Source: Paenalcaligenes hominis_A (GTDB lineage: Bacteria; Pseudomonadota; Gammaproteobacteria; Burkholderiales; Burkholderiaceae_B). From it: 64,000 nucleotides of DNA. The DNA lies in contig NZ_JBGJKZ010000002.1 in assembly GCF_041359055.1 (NCBI RefSeq), forward strand, positions 186,001 through 250,000, written 5' to 3'. Each line of letters starts with the position of its first letter. Positions within the stretch are counted from its first letter, which is position 1. The notes under the pieces are model-generated. The model was not told where the DNA came from, did not search any database, and saw nothing but the letters and a program-made list of their open reading frames with translations. The position numbers and the translations under genes were made by a program. Shown in pieces: positions 32,901 through 41,567 of the stretch.

Positions 32901-34556
32901 TTAGTTAGGAAGATCGGTTTTGGACAAGCCTGATAGGGCTGCGCTTAAACTGTAAAGTGGCGCAAAAGAGTTGGCGCTAGCCATGGGCCACGAGGCACGG
33001 AAAACCGTTTGCCTGTATTCGCCGCGTAGCAGTTCGCCTTTTTCCAAGTCGGGAAAGAGGGCGGAAAGCACTCGGACCTCGCCGTTTTCTAAGCGACGTG
33101 CAATATGGTGAGGACGAAGCTCAGAAGGGTGATGTAGACCGGCGGCGCGTAAAAGCTCGGCTAAGGCTTTTAATGTGTTGTTGTGATAGCTTGCTACACG
33201 TAATGATTTATCTGAAACCACTAGCGCTTTTTGGCGTAAGGGGTCTTGGGTAGTTACACCGGTAGGGCATTTGCCTGTGTGACAGGTTAGGGCCTGAATG
33301 CAGCCTATAGCAAACATAAAACCGCGGGCACTATTACACCAATCGGCACCTAGGGCCATAATACGTGCCATATCAAAAGCACTGATGATCTTACCTGAAG
33401 CGCCTATTTTAATTTGCTCTCGTAAACCAATACCCACTAGGGTGTTGTGAACTAAACGTAAGCCTTCGACTAGAGGAACACCGACGTGGTTCATAAACTC
33501 TACGGGCGAGGCTCCTGTACCGCCTTCGGCACCATCTACAACAATAAAGTCTGGTGTGATTTGAGTCTCGAGCATGGCTTTGGCAATTGCAAACCATTCC
33601 CACGGGTGCCCAATTGTGAGCTTAAAGCCTACCGGCTTGCCACCGGACAAGTCACGTAGTTGCTTCACAAACTGAAGCAGCTCTATAGGTGTAGTGAAAG
33701 CGCTGTGCTGGGGGGGAGAGATGCAATCTTGCCAAACAGGCACATCGCGTGCTGCCGCAATTTCAGGGGTAACCTTAGCGCCAGGCAAAATACCACCCTG
33801 ACCAGGCTTTGCGCCCTGTGAGAGTTTAATTTCAATCATTTTGATTTGGTCTTGACGCGCACGCTCGGCAAAACGTTCTGGAGAGAAATTGCCGTGTTCG
33901 TCTCTACAACCAAAATAGCCTGATCCTATATTCCAAATTAAATCGCCACCGTACTTGGTGTGGTAGCGACTAATACCGCCCTCGCCGGTATCGTGAGCAA
34001 AGTTGCCCAACACAGCACCGCGGTTCAAAGCCATGACCGCATTGGCTGATAATGCGCCAAAGCTCATAGCAGAAATATTAAACACGGATAGAGCATACGG
34101 TTGGGTGCAGTCTGGACCGCCTACGGTCACTTTAAAGTTGACGTCTTTGATTTGGCTAGGGATCATGGAGTGATTGATCCACTCGTAGCCTGGGCTATAG
34201 ACGTCCTGTTGGGTACCAAACGGCTGCTTGTCTTCTTGTTGTTTGGCGCGTTGATAGACCAAGGAGCGGGCTGCACGGGAAAAGGGCAGTTGCTGGTCAT
34301 CGCTTTCCATAAAATACTGTCGTATTTCTGGACGGATGAACTCGAAAAGAAAACGTAAGTTACCTATGACAGGGTAGTTGCGTCGAATAGCATGTCTGGT
34401 TTGGGTTAGGTCTATTAGACCTAAAAAGCTAAGGGCTAAAAAAGGAACCGCTAAAATCCACCACGCCGCACTCTTTTGAAGTGCGAGTAGGCTGAATACT
34501 GCAGCAGCCAGGATAACAACATAAAATGCAGTATAGCGTGTCAACAAGCGTTGCAT
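32901..34556 (-). CDS. FMN-binding glutamate synthase-family membrane protein
   Basis: A 551-residue protein with two N-terminal membrane helices and a large domain equivalent to the FMN/TIM-barrel half of glutamate synthase GltB. Recognisable motifs are FNISAMSFGALSANAV, HDTGEGGISRYH, IEIKLSQGAKPGQGG, VDGAEGGTGASP and the cysteine cluster GCIQALTCHTGKCPTG that would ligate a 3Fe-4S cluster. It lacks the glutaminase domain, so ammonia-dependent or another substrate is possible; the physiological role of this stand-alone group is not settled. The ATG at 34556 has GGAG seven bases upstream and is preferred to an upstream TTG. Confidence 0.85.
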   Translation of the reverse strand: MQRLLTRYTAFYVVILAAAVFSLLALQKSAAWWILAVPFLALSFLGLIDLTQTRHAIRRNYPVIGNLRFLFEFIRPEIRQYFMESDDQQLPFSRAARSLVYQRAKQQEDKQPFGTQQDVYSPGYEWINHSMIPSQIKDVNFKVTVGGPDCTQPYALSVFNISAMSFGALSANAVMALNRGAVLGNFAHDTGEGGISRYHTKYGGDLIWNIGSGYFGCRDEHGNFSPERFAERARQDQIKMIEIKLSQGAKPGQGGILPGAKVTPEIAAARDVPVWQDCISPPQHSAFTTPIELLQFVKQLRDLSGGKPVGFKLTIGHPWEWFAIAKAMLETQITPDFIVVDGAEGGTGASPVEFMNHVGVPLVEGLRLVHNTLVGIGLREQIKIGASGKIISAFDMARIMALGADWCNSARGFMFAIGCIQALTCHTGKCPTGVTTQDPLRQKALVVSDKSLRVASYHNNTLKALAELLRAAGLHHPSELRPHHIARRLENGEVRVLSALFPDLEKGELLRGEYRQTVFRASWPMASANSFAPLYSLSAALSGLSKTDLPN

Positions 34557-34664
34557 GAAAGACTCCAAGTGGGTCAGTGAAAGTCCAAGTTCAAAATATA
34601 TTAATCATAGGCTATTCTGGCATTTATATACATCTATCGCTCATCACATAGAAAAGAAAATTTT

Positions 34665-35345
34665 ATGGCTCTTCAAAGTATTTACGATATTGACTTTATT
34701 CAATTATATAAAACCCATAAAAAACGCGCAGCTCGCCCTAAATCGTCGCCGGATCAATGGAATCAAAAAGCCCAAGCTGTTGAAATAGGGCAACTTGAGA
34801 CACCCTATACGCGTGCCTTTATCGGGGCGATGGATTTAACGCCCACCGATACCTTATTAGACGTGGGTAGCGGTTCAGGCGCTATTGCTGTGTTAGCAGC
34901 AGCTCATGTAAATCATGTGTATGCCTTGGACTTCAGTCAGGGCATGTTAGATAAACTGATGCATAATGCACACCATTATGATGCGCATAATATAACTACA
35001 TTATGTAAAGATTGGGATCAGTGTTGGGCAGACGTTCCACAGTGCGACATTGTTGTGGCTTCACGATCCACCTTAGTCGATGATATGGCTGGCGCTTTAC
35101 GTAAATTAGAATCCAAAGCCAAACGCCATATATATTTAACCTATCCAGCACATATTAAATTTGGTACTGCACAAGAAATCGATAGTGCGCAAACGCCCGA
35201 GCTTGCCACGCCCAGTTATGTGTATGTGCTAACTATTTTGCACCAATTAGGGCGACGCGCTCAGGTACGGTTTATTAGCAACACATCTAGCAACCTTGGC
35301 AAAACCAAAGACGTGGATTGGGCTTTGATTGACTGGGAGGTTTAA
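34665..35345 (+). CDS. Class I SAM-dependent methyltransferase
   Basis: A 226-residue cytoplasmic protein with the Rossmann-type methyltransferase core. Motif I is LLDVGSGSGAIAV (about residues 64-76), followed by the acidic strand end VYALDFSQGM and a motif IV-like CDIVVASRS. The substrate cannot be told; family members of this length act on small molecules. The start has only a weak ribosome site. Its 3' end overlaps the convergent phospholipase-like gene by four bases. Confidence 0.8.
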   Translation: MALQSIYDIDFIQLYKTHKKRAARPKSSPDQWNQKAQAVEIGQLETPYTRAFIGAMDLTPTDTLLDVGSGSGAIAVLAAAHVNHVYALDFSQGMLDKLMHNAHHYDAHNITTLCKDWDQCWADVPQCDIVVASRSTLVDDMAGALRKLESKAKRHIYLTYPAHIKFGTAQEIDSAQTPELATPSYVYVLTILHQLGRRAQVRFISNTSSNLGKTKDVDWALIDWEV

Positions 35346-36919
35346 AGCAGCCATTCAATAGGTAGCTTAGAAACAAACTGCAGCCACCACCGGCTAAAAA
35401 AACTTGTTCCAGGTTCAGCCTTATAAATTTGAGGTACGCTGTGTGCGTCCTCACGCTCGATCCAATACACCTTATTTTTATCGTTGAGCGCGACCTGATA
35501 ACTTTCATAAGGGATTTGGTTATCAAAAAGAGCAGAAATGTCTTTGGCTAAAGTCGGGCTATGAATCACAAAGCCTAGCTCTGTATTTAAATTGGCTGAG
35601 CGCGGGTCAAAGTTAAATGACCCAATAAAAACCCGTTTGTTATCTATAGAAAAAGTTTTAGCGTGCAGACTTGAACCCGAGCTACCAAAGGGAGTTTTGC
35701 CTATTTTGTGTAAATTGCCAGACGAGTTGCTTTTTAGTTCATACAGCTCAATACCTGCTTCTAAAATGCTTTTACGTCTTTTCATGTAGCCCGCATGGAC
35801 GGCCCCGACGTCGGTGGCTTCATACGAGTTGGTTAAAATGCGAATAGTTAAATTTGGGTTGTCTGCCAATACGGAAAAGTTTTGTACCCCTGTTTTGGTA
35901 GGTACAAAATAAGGCGAGATTAAATCTAAGGTGAATTCGGGTGTGCCAACGGCATATTGTAGCTGATAGGTTAAAAGCTGCTCAGGACTCGCCTGACCCA
36001 AGGCCTTTGCTGGGTCATCGCTAACCATTTCTGTTTTTACCCACTCAACGTCTAATTTGCGTTCAATCAAGTTTTGAATCAGATCGGTTTGGCGCAGTAC
36101 TTGCAAATATTCTTTGGCTCTAGCTGGGTTGCTTTGAATGAAAGCATTGAGATCAAGCTGGTCTAGAGTTTGATGGCTGCGTAAGGACACGATTTGATTT
36201 ATAGGGTAGGCCAGAGGGCTTTCCCAATACTTATCAAAATCGACAGAAACATCGTCTACGACTTTGCCTATAGCAATAACATCTAAATCGGCAAAGAGTA
36301 CTTGGTCTGTGGCCCCAAAATACTCGTCACCGATATTTCTACCTCCAACAATAGTTACCGTGTTATCTACAGTAAATGATTTGTTGTGCATACGATGATT
36401 TAAACGAACAAAATCAAATAGATAGCCTAAGCGCTTGAAAGTACGAAAAGGAAAGGGGTTGAAAACACGAATCTCAACATTTTCATGTTGATGCAGTAAA
36501 GCAAGTTGCGTATCTAGTTTGTCTATGCCGTTATCATCAAGCAGCAAACGCACCCGTACTCCACGATTGGCGGCTTCATATAAGCTGTTTAATAACATAT
36601 ATCCGGTGGTATCAGCGCGCCAAATGTAATACTGCACGTCAATGGTTTTTTCTGCAAAACGGGCCAGTACGGCACGTGCTGCAAATGCGTCATGAGGATC
36701 AGTTAGTGCACGAATACCACTCAATTGGGGATTTTGTTGTGCTAGAGGTTTTAACGCTGTGCCTATAGCAGTATGAAAAGATTCTTCCGTGCTAAGAGCC
36801 GTAGAGTGAGTTCTGTCTTGGAGGGGAGTTAAACTGCAAGCTGTTAATACCAATAGCGAAATGCTAAGCAGCAAAATGAGCTTGAGGAAGGAATAGGAGG
36901 CTGAGCGAGAACGCATCAT
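35342..36919 (-). CDS. Phospholipase D-family lipoprotein (cardiolipin synthase-like)
   Basis: A protein of about 525 residues with a lipoprotein signal (lipobox LLVLTAC) and two HKD motifs: HRMHNKSFTVD near residue 185 and SLHAKTFSID near residue 420, each followed by a Gly-Gly/Gly-Ser and Asn segment (VGGRNIGDEYF, IGSFNFDPRS). Both catalytic halves are therefore intact. The layout resembles ClsC-type or other PLD-superfamily enzymes that transfer phosphatidyl groups. The start is uncertain; ATG at 36919 gives a well-formed signal, while an earlier GTG at 36943 is possible. Confidence 0.85.
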   Translation of the reverse strand: MMRSRSASYSFLKLILLLSISLLVLTACSLTPLQDRTHSTALSTEESFHTAIGTALKPLAQQNPQLSGIRALTDPHDAFAARAVLARFAEKTIDVQYYIWRADTTGYMLLNSLYEAANRGVRVRLLLDDNGIDKLDTQLALLHQHENVEIRVFNPFPFRTFKRLGYLFDFVRLNHRMHNKSFTVDNTVTIVGGRNIGDEYFGATDQVLFADLDVIAIGKVVDDVSVDFDKYWESPLAYPINQIVSLRSHQTLDQLDLNAFIQSNPARAKEYLQVLRQTDLIQNLIERKLDVEWVKTEMVSDDPAKALGQASPEQLLTYQLQYAVGTPEFTLDLISPYFVPTKTGVQNFSVLADNPNLTIRILTNSYEATDVGAVHAGYMKRRKSILEAGIELYELKSNSSGNLHKIGKTPFGSSGSSLHAKTFSIDNKRVFIGSFNFDPRSANLNTELGFVIHSPTLAKDISALFDNQIPYESYQVALNDKNKVYWIEREDAHSVPQIYKAEPGTSFFSRWWLQFVSKLPIEWLL

Positions 36920-37042
36920 AATAAACGGCAAATTAAAGCACACAATAAACTGATCATACCTTATCCCTTTAGTCAGAACCTGAGGAATCTCTCAGGCAAA
37001 TGCCAATAAGTAACAAAATACGGGAATAAGCCTTGACATCCT

Positions 37043-37062
37043 CCCCCGCCTAAAGGCCGGGG
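37043..37062 (-). repeat. Subterminal hairpin at the tnpB-proximal end of the IS
   Basis: Eight-base imperfect stem (one C-C mismatch) with a TAAA loop, 14 bases beyond the tnpB stop. It matches the right-end hairpin type of IS605 elements and lies where the TnpB guide RNA scaffold would end. On this model the guide would be read from the flank just outside 37031. Confidence 0.6.
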
Positions 37063-37075
37063 ATTCCTACAGCGC

Positions 37076-38296
37076 TCAAGGGAGGCGTTGAGCCGTCCCA
37101 GAGTCGCTGCGGTGGGTTCCTGCTGCTGGCGGCATTACTACACCGCTCACTTCACAGGCGAACCGGACGTGTCCCGCCCTTAACACATTGATCGCGCCGA
37201 CCACATCGGCGTTTTCCTCGACACCACACTCAACACATCGGAACTGCGCTTGCGTAGGGCGATTTGCTTGGCTGCAATGCCCACATTCAGGGCAGGTCTG
37301 ACTGGTGTAGTGCGGGGGCACGGCAACGAGCCAACCTCCTGCCCACGCCAGTTTGTAGTCTAGCTGACGGCGGAACTCGAACCAGCCTTGATCCAAGATG
37401 GCTTTATTCAGACCGGACTTGGCCCGAACGTTTCGCCCCGGTTGCTCGGTTGTGCCTGCTGCCGACTTGCTCATGTGGCGTACCTTTAAGTCCTCGATAC
37501 ACACCATCGCGTGGTTTTGGCTGATAGCGGTCGTGGCTTTATGTAGGTAGTCGCGGCGGGCGTTACCGATGCGGGAGTGAATACGCTGGACGCGGGCTTT
37601 CGCCTTCTTCCAGTTGTGGCTGAATTTGATTTTGCGGCTGACGGCTTGCTGCGCTTTACGCAGGGCGGTTTCGTGCCGCTTGAAACTATTGAGCGGTGCA
37701 TAGTACGTGCCGTCCGATAGCGTGGCAAACCGCGCCACACCCAGATCGATGCCAACCGCTGACGTGGCCTGCGGAACCGGTTGCTTCACGTCACGTTCGG
37801 TCTGGATGCTGATGAACCATCTGCCTGCCTTATGACTCACGGTGACGTTTTTCACCGTGCCCAGTACCTCGCGACTGTTGCGGTAGCGTACCCAGCCAAG
37901 TTTCGGCAGAAAGATACGACTGTTTTCCTGATCAAGTTTGCAGCCTTGCGGGTAGCGGAAACGGTCTGACTGGCCTTTTTTCTTGAAGCGGGGAAACGCG
38001 GCGCGTTTGGCAAAGAAATTTTTGTAGGCACGCTCGAGGTCTTTAAGCGTTTGTTGCAAACATTGACTTGGTGCGTGTTTCAGCCACTCTGTTTCCTTAT
38101 CCTTCTTCCAAGCGGGCAGGAAATTAGCCAGAACGGTATAACTGAATTTCGTCGTGCTGTCGGCGGCATAACGCTCTTTTTGCCACGCCAACGCCCTATT
38201 GAATACGAAACGACACGCACCAGCAAAGCGGCGCATATCGCGTTGCTGAGCGCTGTTAGGCTTGAGTTCGTATCGATAGGCTTGCCATCGTTTCAT
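37076..38296 (-). CDS. tnpB: TnpB RNA-guided nuclease of an IS605-type element
   Basis: A 406-residue TnpB from ATG 38296 (MKRWQAYRYELKPN); a longer frame to 38353 would run into tnpA. TnpB proteins are small RNA-guided endonucleases related to Cas12. The RuvC catalytic residues are present: Asp184 in AVGIDLGVARF, Glu268 in MVCIEDLK and Asp364 in ENADVVGAIN. The zinc finger is intact with Cys335, Cys338, Cys354 and Cys357. The N-terminal helix-turn-helix-like region and the segment FPRFKKKGQSDRFRYP are typical. All key residues being kept suggests activity even though its transposase partner is broken. Confidence 0.92.
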   Translation of the reverse strand: MKRWQAYRYELKPNSAQQRDMRRFAGACRFVFNRALAWQKERYAADSTTKFSYTVLANFLPAWKKDKETEWLKHAPSQCLQQTLKDLERAYKNFFAKRAAFPRFKKKGQSDRFRYPQGCKLDQENSRIFLPKLGWVRYRNSREVLGTVKNVTVSHKAGRWFISIQTERDVKQPVPQATSAVGIDLGVARFATLSDGTYYAPLNSFKRHETALRKAQQAVSRKIKFSHNWKKAKARVQRIHSRIGNARRDYLHKATTAISQNHAMVCIEDLKVRHMSKSAAGTTEQPGRNVRAKSGLNKAILDQGWFEFRRQLDYKLAWAGGWLVAVPPHYTSQTCPECGHCSQANRPTQAQFRCVECGVEENADVVGAINVLRAGHVRFACEVSGVVMPPAAGTHRSDSGTAQRLP

Positions 38297-38317
38297 ACGA
38301 AGAATTATACTTGGCCT

Positions 38318-38575
38318 ATGAAGAAAAACAACGACATTCGACGCGGTAGACACTGGTTTTTAACCTGCACGCTCACTTGGTCTTTGTGACAAAGTACCGC
38401 CGTGATGTGTTCACTAAAGACGTGCCGGATGATTCGCAAAAAGCAGTATCCGAGCATTCACAACAAACTATGGGGTGGTGCCCTCTGGTCGCCTAGCTAC
38501 TTTGCCGCAAGCTGTGGCGGTGCGCCTGTCGAGATCGTCCGACAATACATTGAGCCACAACAGACGCCAAGCTGA
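38318..38575 (+). pseudogene. tnpA: Decayed IS200/IS605 TnpA (Y1/HUH transposase)
   Basis: Remains of a Y1 transposase. The ATG at 38318 opens MKKNNDIRRGRH, then the frame breaks; one base on, the family sequence resumes as VFNLHAHLVFVTKYRRDVF with the HUH motif (HAH). About 80 middle residues are then missing, and the C-terminal part follows as SIHNKLWGGALWSPSYFAAS and IVRQYIEPQQTPS, which keeps the catalytic Tyr. So it has both a frameshift and an internal deletion and cannot make a working enzyme. It starts 21 bases from the divergent tnpB start. Confidence 0.85.
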
Positions 38576-38609
38576 TACGAAGACGCTAGCGCGTCCGCGC
38601 TATTCCTCT

Positions 38610-38625
38610 CCGCCCTGACCGGCGG
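38610..38625. repeat. Subterminal hairpin at the tnpA-distal end of the IS
   Basis: CCGCC / GGCGG with a six-base loop, 35 bases past the tnpA stop, in the position of the second IS605-type end hairpin. Confidence 0.5.
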
Positions 38626-38650
38626 GGGTTTCCGCGCGATTTGATAAAAA

Positions 38651-38697
38651 AGACCCCAAAGGGCTGGATGGGTGTCCAACTTATTGGGGTCCGTTTA
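38651..38697. mobile_element. Probable isolated end of an IS3/IS150-type element; also a terminator for the next gene
   Basis: The stretch TGTCCAACTTATTGGGGTCC (38673-38692) resembles the terminal repeat of IS150-group IS3 elements as I recall it, but no transposase gene lies beside it, so it would be a solo end. The same stretch forms a stem GACCCCAA / TTGGGGTC whose minus-strand copy is followed by six T, so it may now terminate the gene ending at 38731. Confidence 0.4.
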
Positions 38698-38730
38698 TTT
38701 CAAGCGGGTTTTTTATTTAAGAACAGGCTT

Positions 38731-38988
38731 CTATTTGTAGCGATTGATAATGCGTTGTTTGCATTGCTCAACTAAGTGCGGCTCTATTTTTTCCAAAAGG
38801 CTGAGGCTAGTGTCTGGATGAATGCTTGACCAGGAACCATATGCCCTAGGGCTAAATAACGAAGCGGTATTGGGGTTAAATGAAGCCACTAACCGTTTTT
38901 TGGTTTGGTGGTAAATTTGAACCAGCGCTGAACCAGGAACTGTAGTTGTAGTAAATCGTTCACCATCAATAGTAAATTCATTAGCCAT
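38731..38988 (-). CDS. Small hypothetical protein
   Basis: An 85-residue protein I do not recognise. The ATG at 38988 (MANEFTIDGERFTTTTVPGS) with AAGGAAAT just upstream is preferred over an upstream frame extension to 39051. It has no signal or membrane segment; the first half is strand-rich (ALVQIYHQTKKRLVASF), the C terminus helical and basic. It lies between the IS region and the heme locus, and may be accessory DNA brought with mobile elements. Confidence 0.55.
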   Translation of the reverse strand: MANEFTIDGERFTTTTVPGSALVQIYHQTKKRLVASFNPNTASLFSPRAYGSWSSIHPDTSLSLLEKIEPHLVEQCKQRIINRYK

Positions 38989-39051
38989 AATTTCCTTTTT
39001 AGCTCTTTGGCAGAATGCCCGGGGCGAGCAAGTCGGTATAAATAACCCCAT

Positions 39052-39076
39052 AAAAAAATGCCCGCTAGAAGCGGGC
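39052..39076 (-). terminator. Terminator-like hairpin upstream of the small hypothetical gene
   Basis: On the minus strand GCCCGCT / AGCGGGC with a three-base loop runs into a run of seven T. No minus-strand gene precedes it before the heme receptor at 39279, so it either insulates the small gene from antisense transcription of the heme promoter region or is a leader attenuator. The gap 38989-39278 holds no gene. Confidence 0.6.
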
Positions 39077-39227
39077 TGCGATCACCCAGTATTGCATTAA
39101 TAATGCCACATTATGTATCCACCTTGTACGGGTAACAGGTTGGCATGAACAGTGCGTTCAACTCTAAATGTGTATCTATCTTAACGTTGATGGACAAGGA
39201 TATCAACCCCTTATTTTAAAACACTGG

Positions 39228-39256
39228 TTGATAATCTAAATAATAACGATTATCAT
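39228..39256 (+). promoter_or_regulatory. Sigma-70-like promoter with overlapping Fur box, heme receptor gene
   Basis: TTGATA (39228-39233) and TATCAT (39251-39256) are spaced by 17 bases. The AATAATAACGATTATCATT sequence at 39239-39257 resembles the Fur consensus and covers the -10 region. This is the classical layout for iron-repressed transcription. Confidence 0.7.
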
Positions 39257-39278
39257 TACCGTTTTTATTGGGGGTGTA

Positions 39279-41567
39279 ATGAAGAAAAAAAACCAATTAA
39301 AGTCGACTCCATGGGTGCTTAGCCTAAGCGCAATGACCATGTTGAGCTCAGTAGCTTGGGCAATTGAGATCCCCGTGCTGCCGTCTGTTAAAGTCGAATC
39401 GTTGCTGCAAACCGAGTTACCAGAGGGTAGCTCCGTCATTACTCAGCAAGAGCTAAAAAATAACGCTGTTACTCGTTGGGAAGATCTAAATCGAATTGAG
39501 CCGGGTCTGCACTTTAATGCACGTAATGGCAGTGTGAACTTGCGTGGTATGGATAAAGACCGCGTGGATGTGCGCTTGGATGGGATTCGGCTGCCATGGT
39601 TAGATGACGGAGCGCGTGGTGTCACTGGTGGGTTAGCGAGTCTAAGCTTTCAAAGTGTATCCAGTGTGCAAGTATTACGCGGAGCGGCATCTCATCAGAC
39701 GGGGCAGCTCGCAGGTGGGGTCAATGTGTTGAGTCTAACCCCTAGAGATGTATTAGACGGCAAATCTTTTGGTTTTATTGTCTCTACCGATTATGACAGT
39801 GCTGATACTAGCCGTGGGGCGGCAGTGGCGGTAGCGGGAGAACTTAAAGAAAGTACACGTTGGTTAGTACAAACCGGTCAGCGCCGTGGACATGAGTTAA
39901 AAAATTACGGTGGTCAAGGTGGACTGGGGACAAGTCGTATAGAGGCTAATCCAGAAACAACGCGTCAGCATGATGTTTTGCTAAAGCTAGAACATGATTT
40001 GCAACCGGGGCATGTATTACAACTGTCAGCAGAAAGTTTTAGAAAAAAAAGTACTTTAGACAATTTACGTGAGCAGGGACCAGGCACCAGTTTTGAAGTG
40101 GGGCAGAATCAAACATACAGCACCACGCAACGTGATCGCATTGTGGCTGGGTATGACTTTACAGCCCCCGATCCTAAAGCCAAGCTAGCATCAGGTTTTG
40201 TGAAGGCTTATTGGCAAAAACAACGTCTAAGTGCAGAGCAAGAGGCATGGCGCTTGCGTGATGAACGAGCTTCAGCCATTCCGGGAGATCCATTTGGTTA
40301 TGGCTACCCGTATGGCGCTTTTGGTCGTCATAATGAGGTGCAGGAAAAAAACTATGGGGTGCTAGCTGGTCTTGCAGGGGTGTTTGCTGCAGATCAACCC
40401 ATTGAGCATCAGTGGCAATTGGGTATGGATGCGTACCGCAGCGACAGTGAGCAGTATTCCGGTGGTTATGATAACTGCCCCCCTAATCTAGCCCAACGAC
40501 CCGCACCGATGGGGCCACGTTCTTGCGATTTACTTCATACAAATCAAGCCGATCGGCCTGAAGTCAAAGGGCGAGTATTAGCACTGTGGGCGGTGGACCG
40601 GTTGGTATGGGATGATGGCAAATACGCCATTAGCCCTAGCCTACGTTTTGATTCTTATCAGTACAACCCTAAGAGCAGTGCTGCCTACAATGACAACCCC
40701 AACTCTACAGTAACCACAGCCGGTAAAGCATCAGGTAGTTACGTATCACCGTCGATAGGCTTTGAGTATCAAGCTACTGAGACATTGGGTCTGTATGCGC
40801 ATTATGGCTTGGGATACAAGGCCCCCAACGCTGCGCAGCTCTACACCAACTATGGGGCTCCGGGTACCTATTTACGCGTAGGCAACCCACATTTAAAAGC
40901 AGAAACCAGTCGCGGCTGGGAGCTAGGAGCACAGTGGGGGGACCAAGACCTAGGGGCAAAATTTAGTGTTTATCAGAATCACTATAAAAACTTTATTGAA
41001 GATCAAGTTAATATCACCGCAGATTCTGAGGCTTGGAACCCGGCGTGGGATGGTCTTTACCCAATGGGGGTAAGCACTGCTATTAATCGCTCTAGAGTGC
41101 GTATTTCAGGGATTGAGCTAAGTGCTCAAGCACGTTGGCAACAACATTGGTATTCCCGCGCAGGTCTTGCTTGGGCTCGCGGCAAAGACACCACATTGAA
41201 CCAATCAATTAATGCTATTGCACCTTTGAAAATGGTTGCGGCATTAGGGTACGACTCTCATAGCTGGGGCGGAGAGCTAAGCTTGGTTGCGGCTTTAAAG
41301 CGCAACAAAGTGGCTAACCCCGAAGCCTCAGGCTCTACACCTGCTGATTTTAAAGCACCTGGTTATGGTGTAATGAACTTAGCAGCATGGTGGCAGCCTC
41401 CAGCGCAAAAAGGTTTGCGTTTACAGGCTGGCATTTATAACTTATTTGATAAGCAGTATTGGGAAGCGTTAAATGTGCCGCAGACTGGGGGGCGTAGTAG
41501 TGCACCTGTAGCTAGCTACACAGAACCAGGGCGTACGTTTAAATTGAATCTGACATATCACTATTAA
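39279..41567 (+). CDS. TonB-dependent heme/hemoglobin receptor
   Basis: A 762-residue outer-membrane receptor that takes up heme or hemoglobin with energy from TonB. A signal peptide (about residues 1-28, ending SVAWAIE) precedes a plug domain (VITQQELKNNAVTRWEDLNR ... VNLRGMDKDRVDVRLDGIRL). A 22-strand barrel follows with the C-terminal signature YNLFDKQYWEALNVP and TEPGRTFKLNLTYHY, typical of the hemoglobin/transferrin receptor group. The extracellular heme-ligand motif (FRAP/NPNL) is not certain by eye. It is first in the Fur-controlled locus; TonB/ExbBD are elsewhere. Confidence 0.9.
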   Translation: MKKKNQLKSTPWVLSLSAMTMLSSVAWAIEIPVLPSVKVESLLQTELPEGSSVITQQELKNNAVTRWEDLNRIEPGLHFNARNGSVNLRGMDKDRVDVRLDGIRLPWLDDGARGVTGGLASLSFQSVSSVQVLRGAASHQTGQLAGGVNVLSLTPRDVLDGKSFGFIVSTDYDSADTSRGAAVAVAGELKESTRWLVQTGQRRGHELKNYGGQGGLGTSRIEANPETTRQHDVLLKLEHDLQPGHVLQLSAESFRKKSTLDNLREQGPGTSFEVGQNQTYSTTQRDRIVAGYDFTAPDPKAKLASGFVKAYWQKQRLSAEQEAWRLRDERASAIPGDPFGYGYPYGAFGRHNEVQEKNYGVLAGLAGVFAADQPIEHQWQLGMDAYRSDSEQYSGGYDNCPPNLAQRPAPMGPRSCDLLHTNQADRPEVKGRVLALWAVDRLVWDDGKYAISPSLRFDSYQYNPKSSAAYNDNPNSTVTTAGKASGSYVSPSIGFEYQATETLGLYAHYGLGYKAPNAAQLYTNYGAPGTYLRVGNPHLKAETSRGWELGAQWGDQDLGAKFSVYQNHYKNFIEDQVNITADSEAWNPAWDGLYPMGVSTAINRSRVRISGIELSAQARWQQHWYSRAGLAWARGKDTTLNQSINAIAPLKMVAALGYDSHSWGGELSLVAALKRNKVANPEASGSTPADFKAPGYGVMNLAAWWQPPAQKGLRLQAGIYNLFDKQYWEALNVPQTGGRSSAPVASYTEPGRTFKLNLTYHY

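Larger units (their letters stand above)
37031..38645. mobile_element. IS200/IS605-type insertion sequence with tnpB and decayed tnpA
   Basis: A GC-richer segment than its surroundings containing divergent tnpA (remnant, plus strand) and tnpB (intact, minus strand), the IS605 arrangement. Imperfect subterminal hairpins lie near both ends (37043-37062 and 38610-38625), as expected for single-strand transposition by HUH TnpA. The exact boundaries are estimated: one end near the TTGAC at 37033, the other near 38640. These elements leave no target duplication or terminal inverted repeats, so the borders need comparison with an empty site. Confidence 0.8.

Noticed and set aside
34555..34788. A 77-codon plus-strand frame before the methyltransferase
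   Set aside because: It overlaps the methyltransferase start in another frame and has no ribosome site or protein-like composition.
37031..38645. A Cas12-type CRISPR locus near the RuvC nuclease
   Set aside because: There are no direct repeats with spacers nearby. Protein length, zinc finger and the adjoining tnpA remnant identify an IS605 TnpB.
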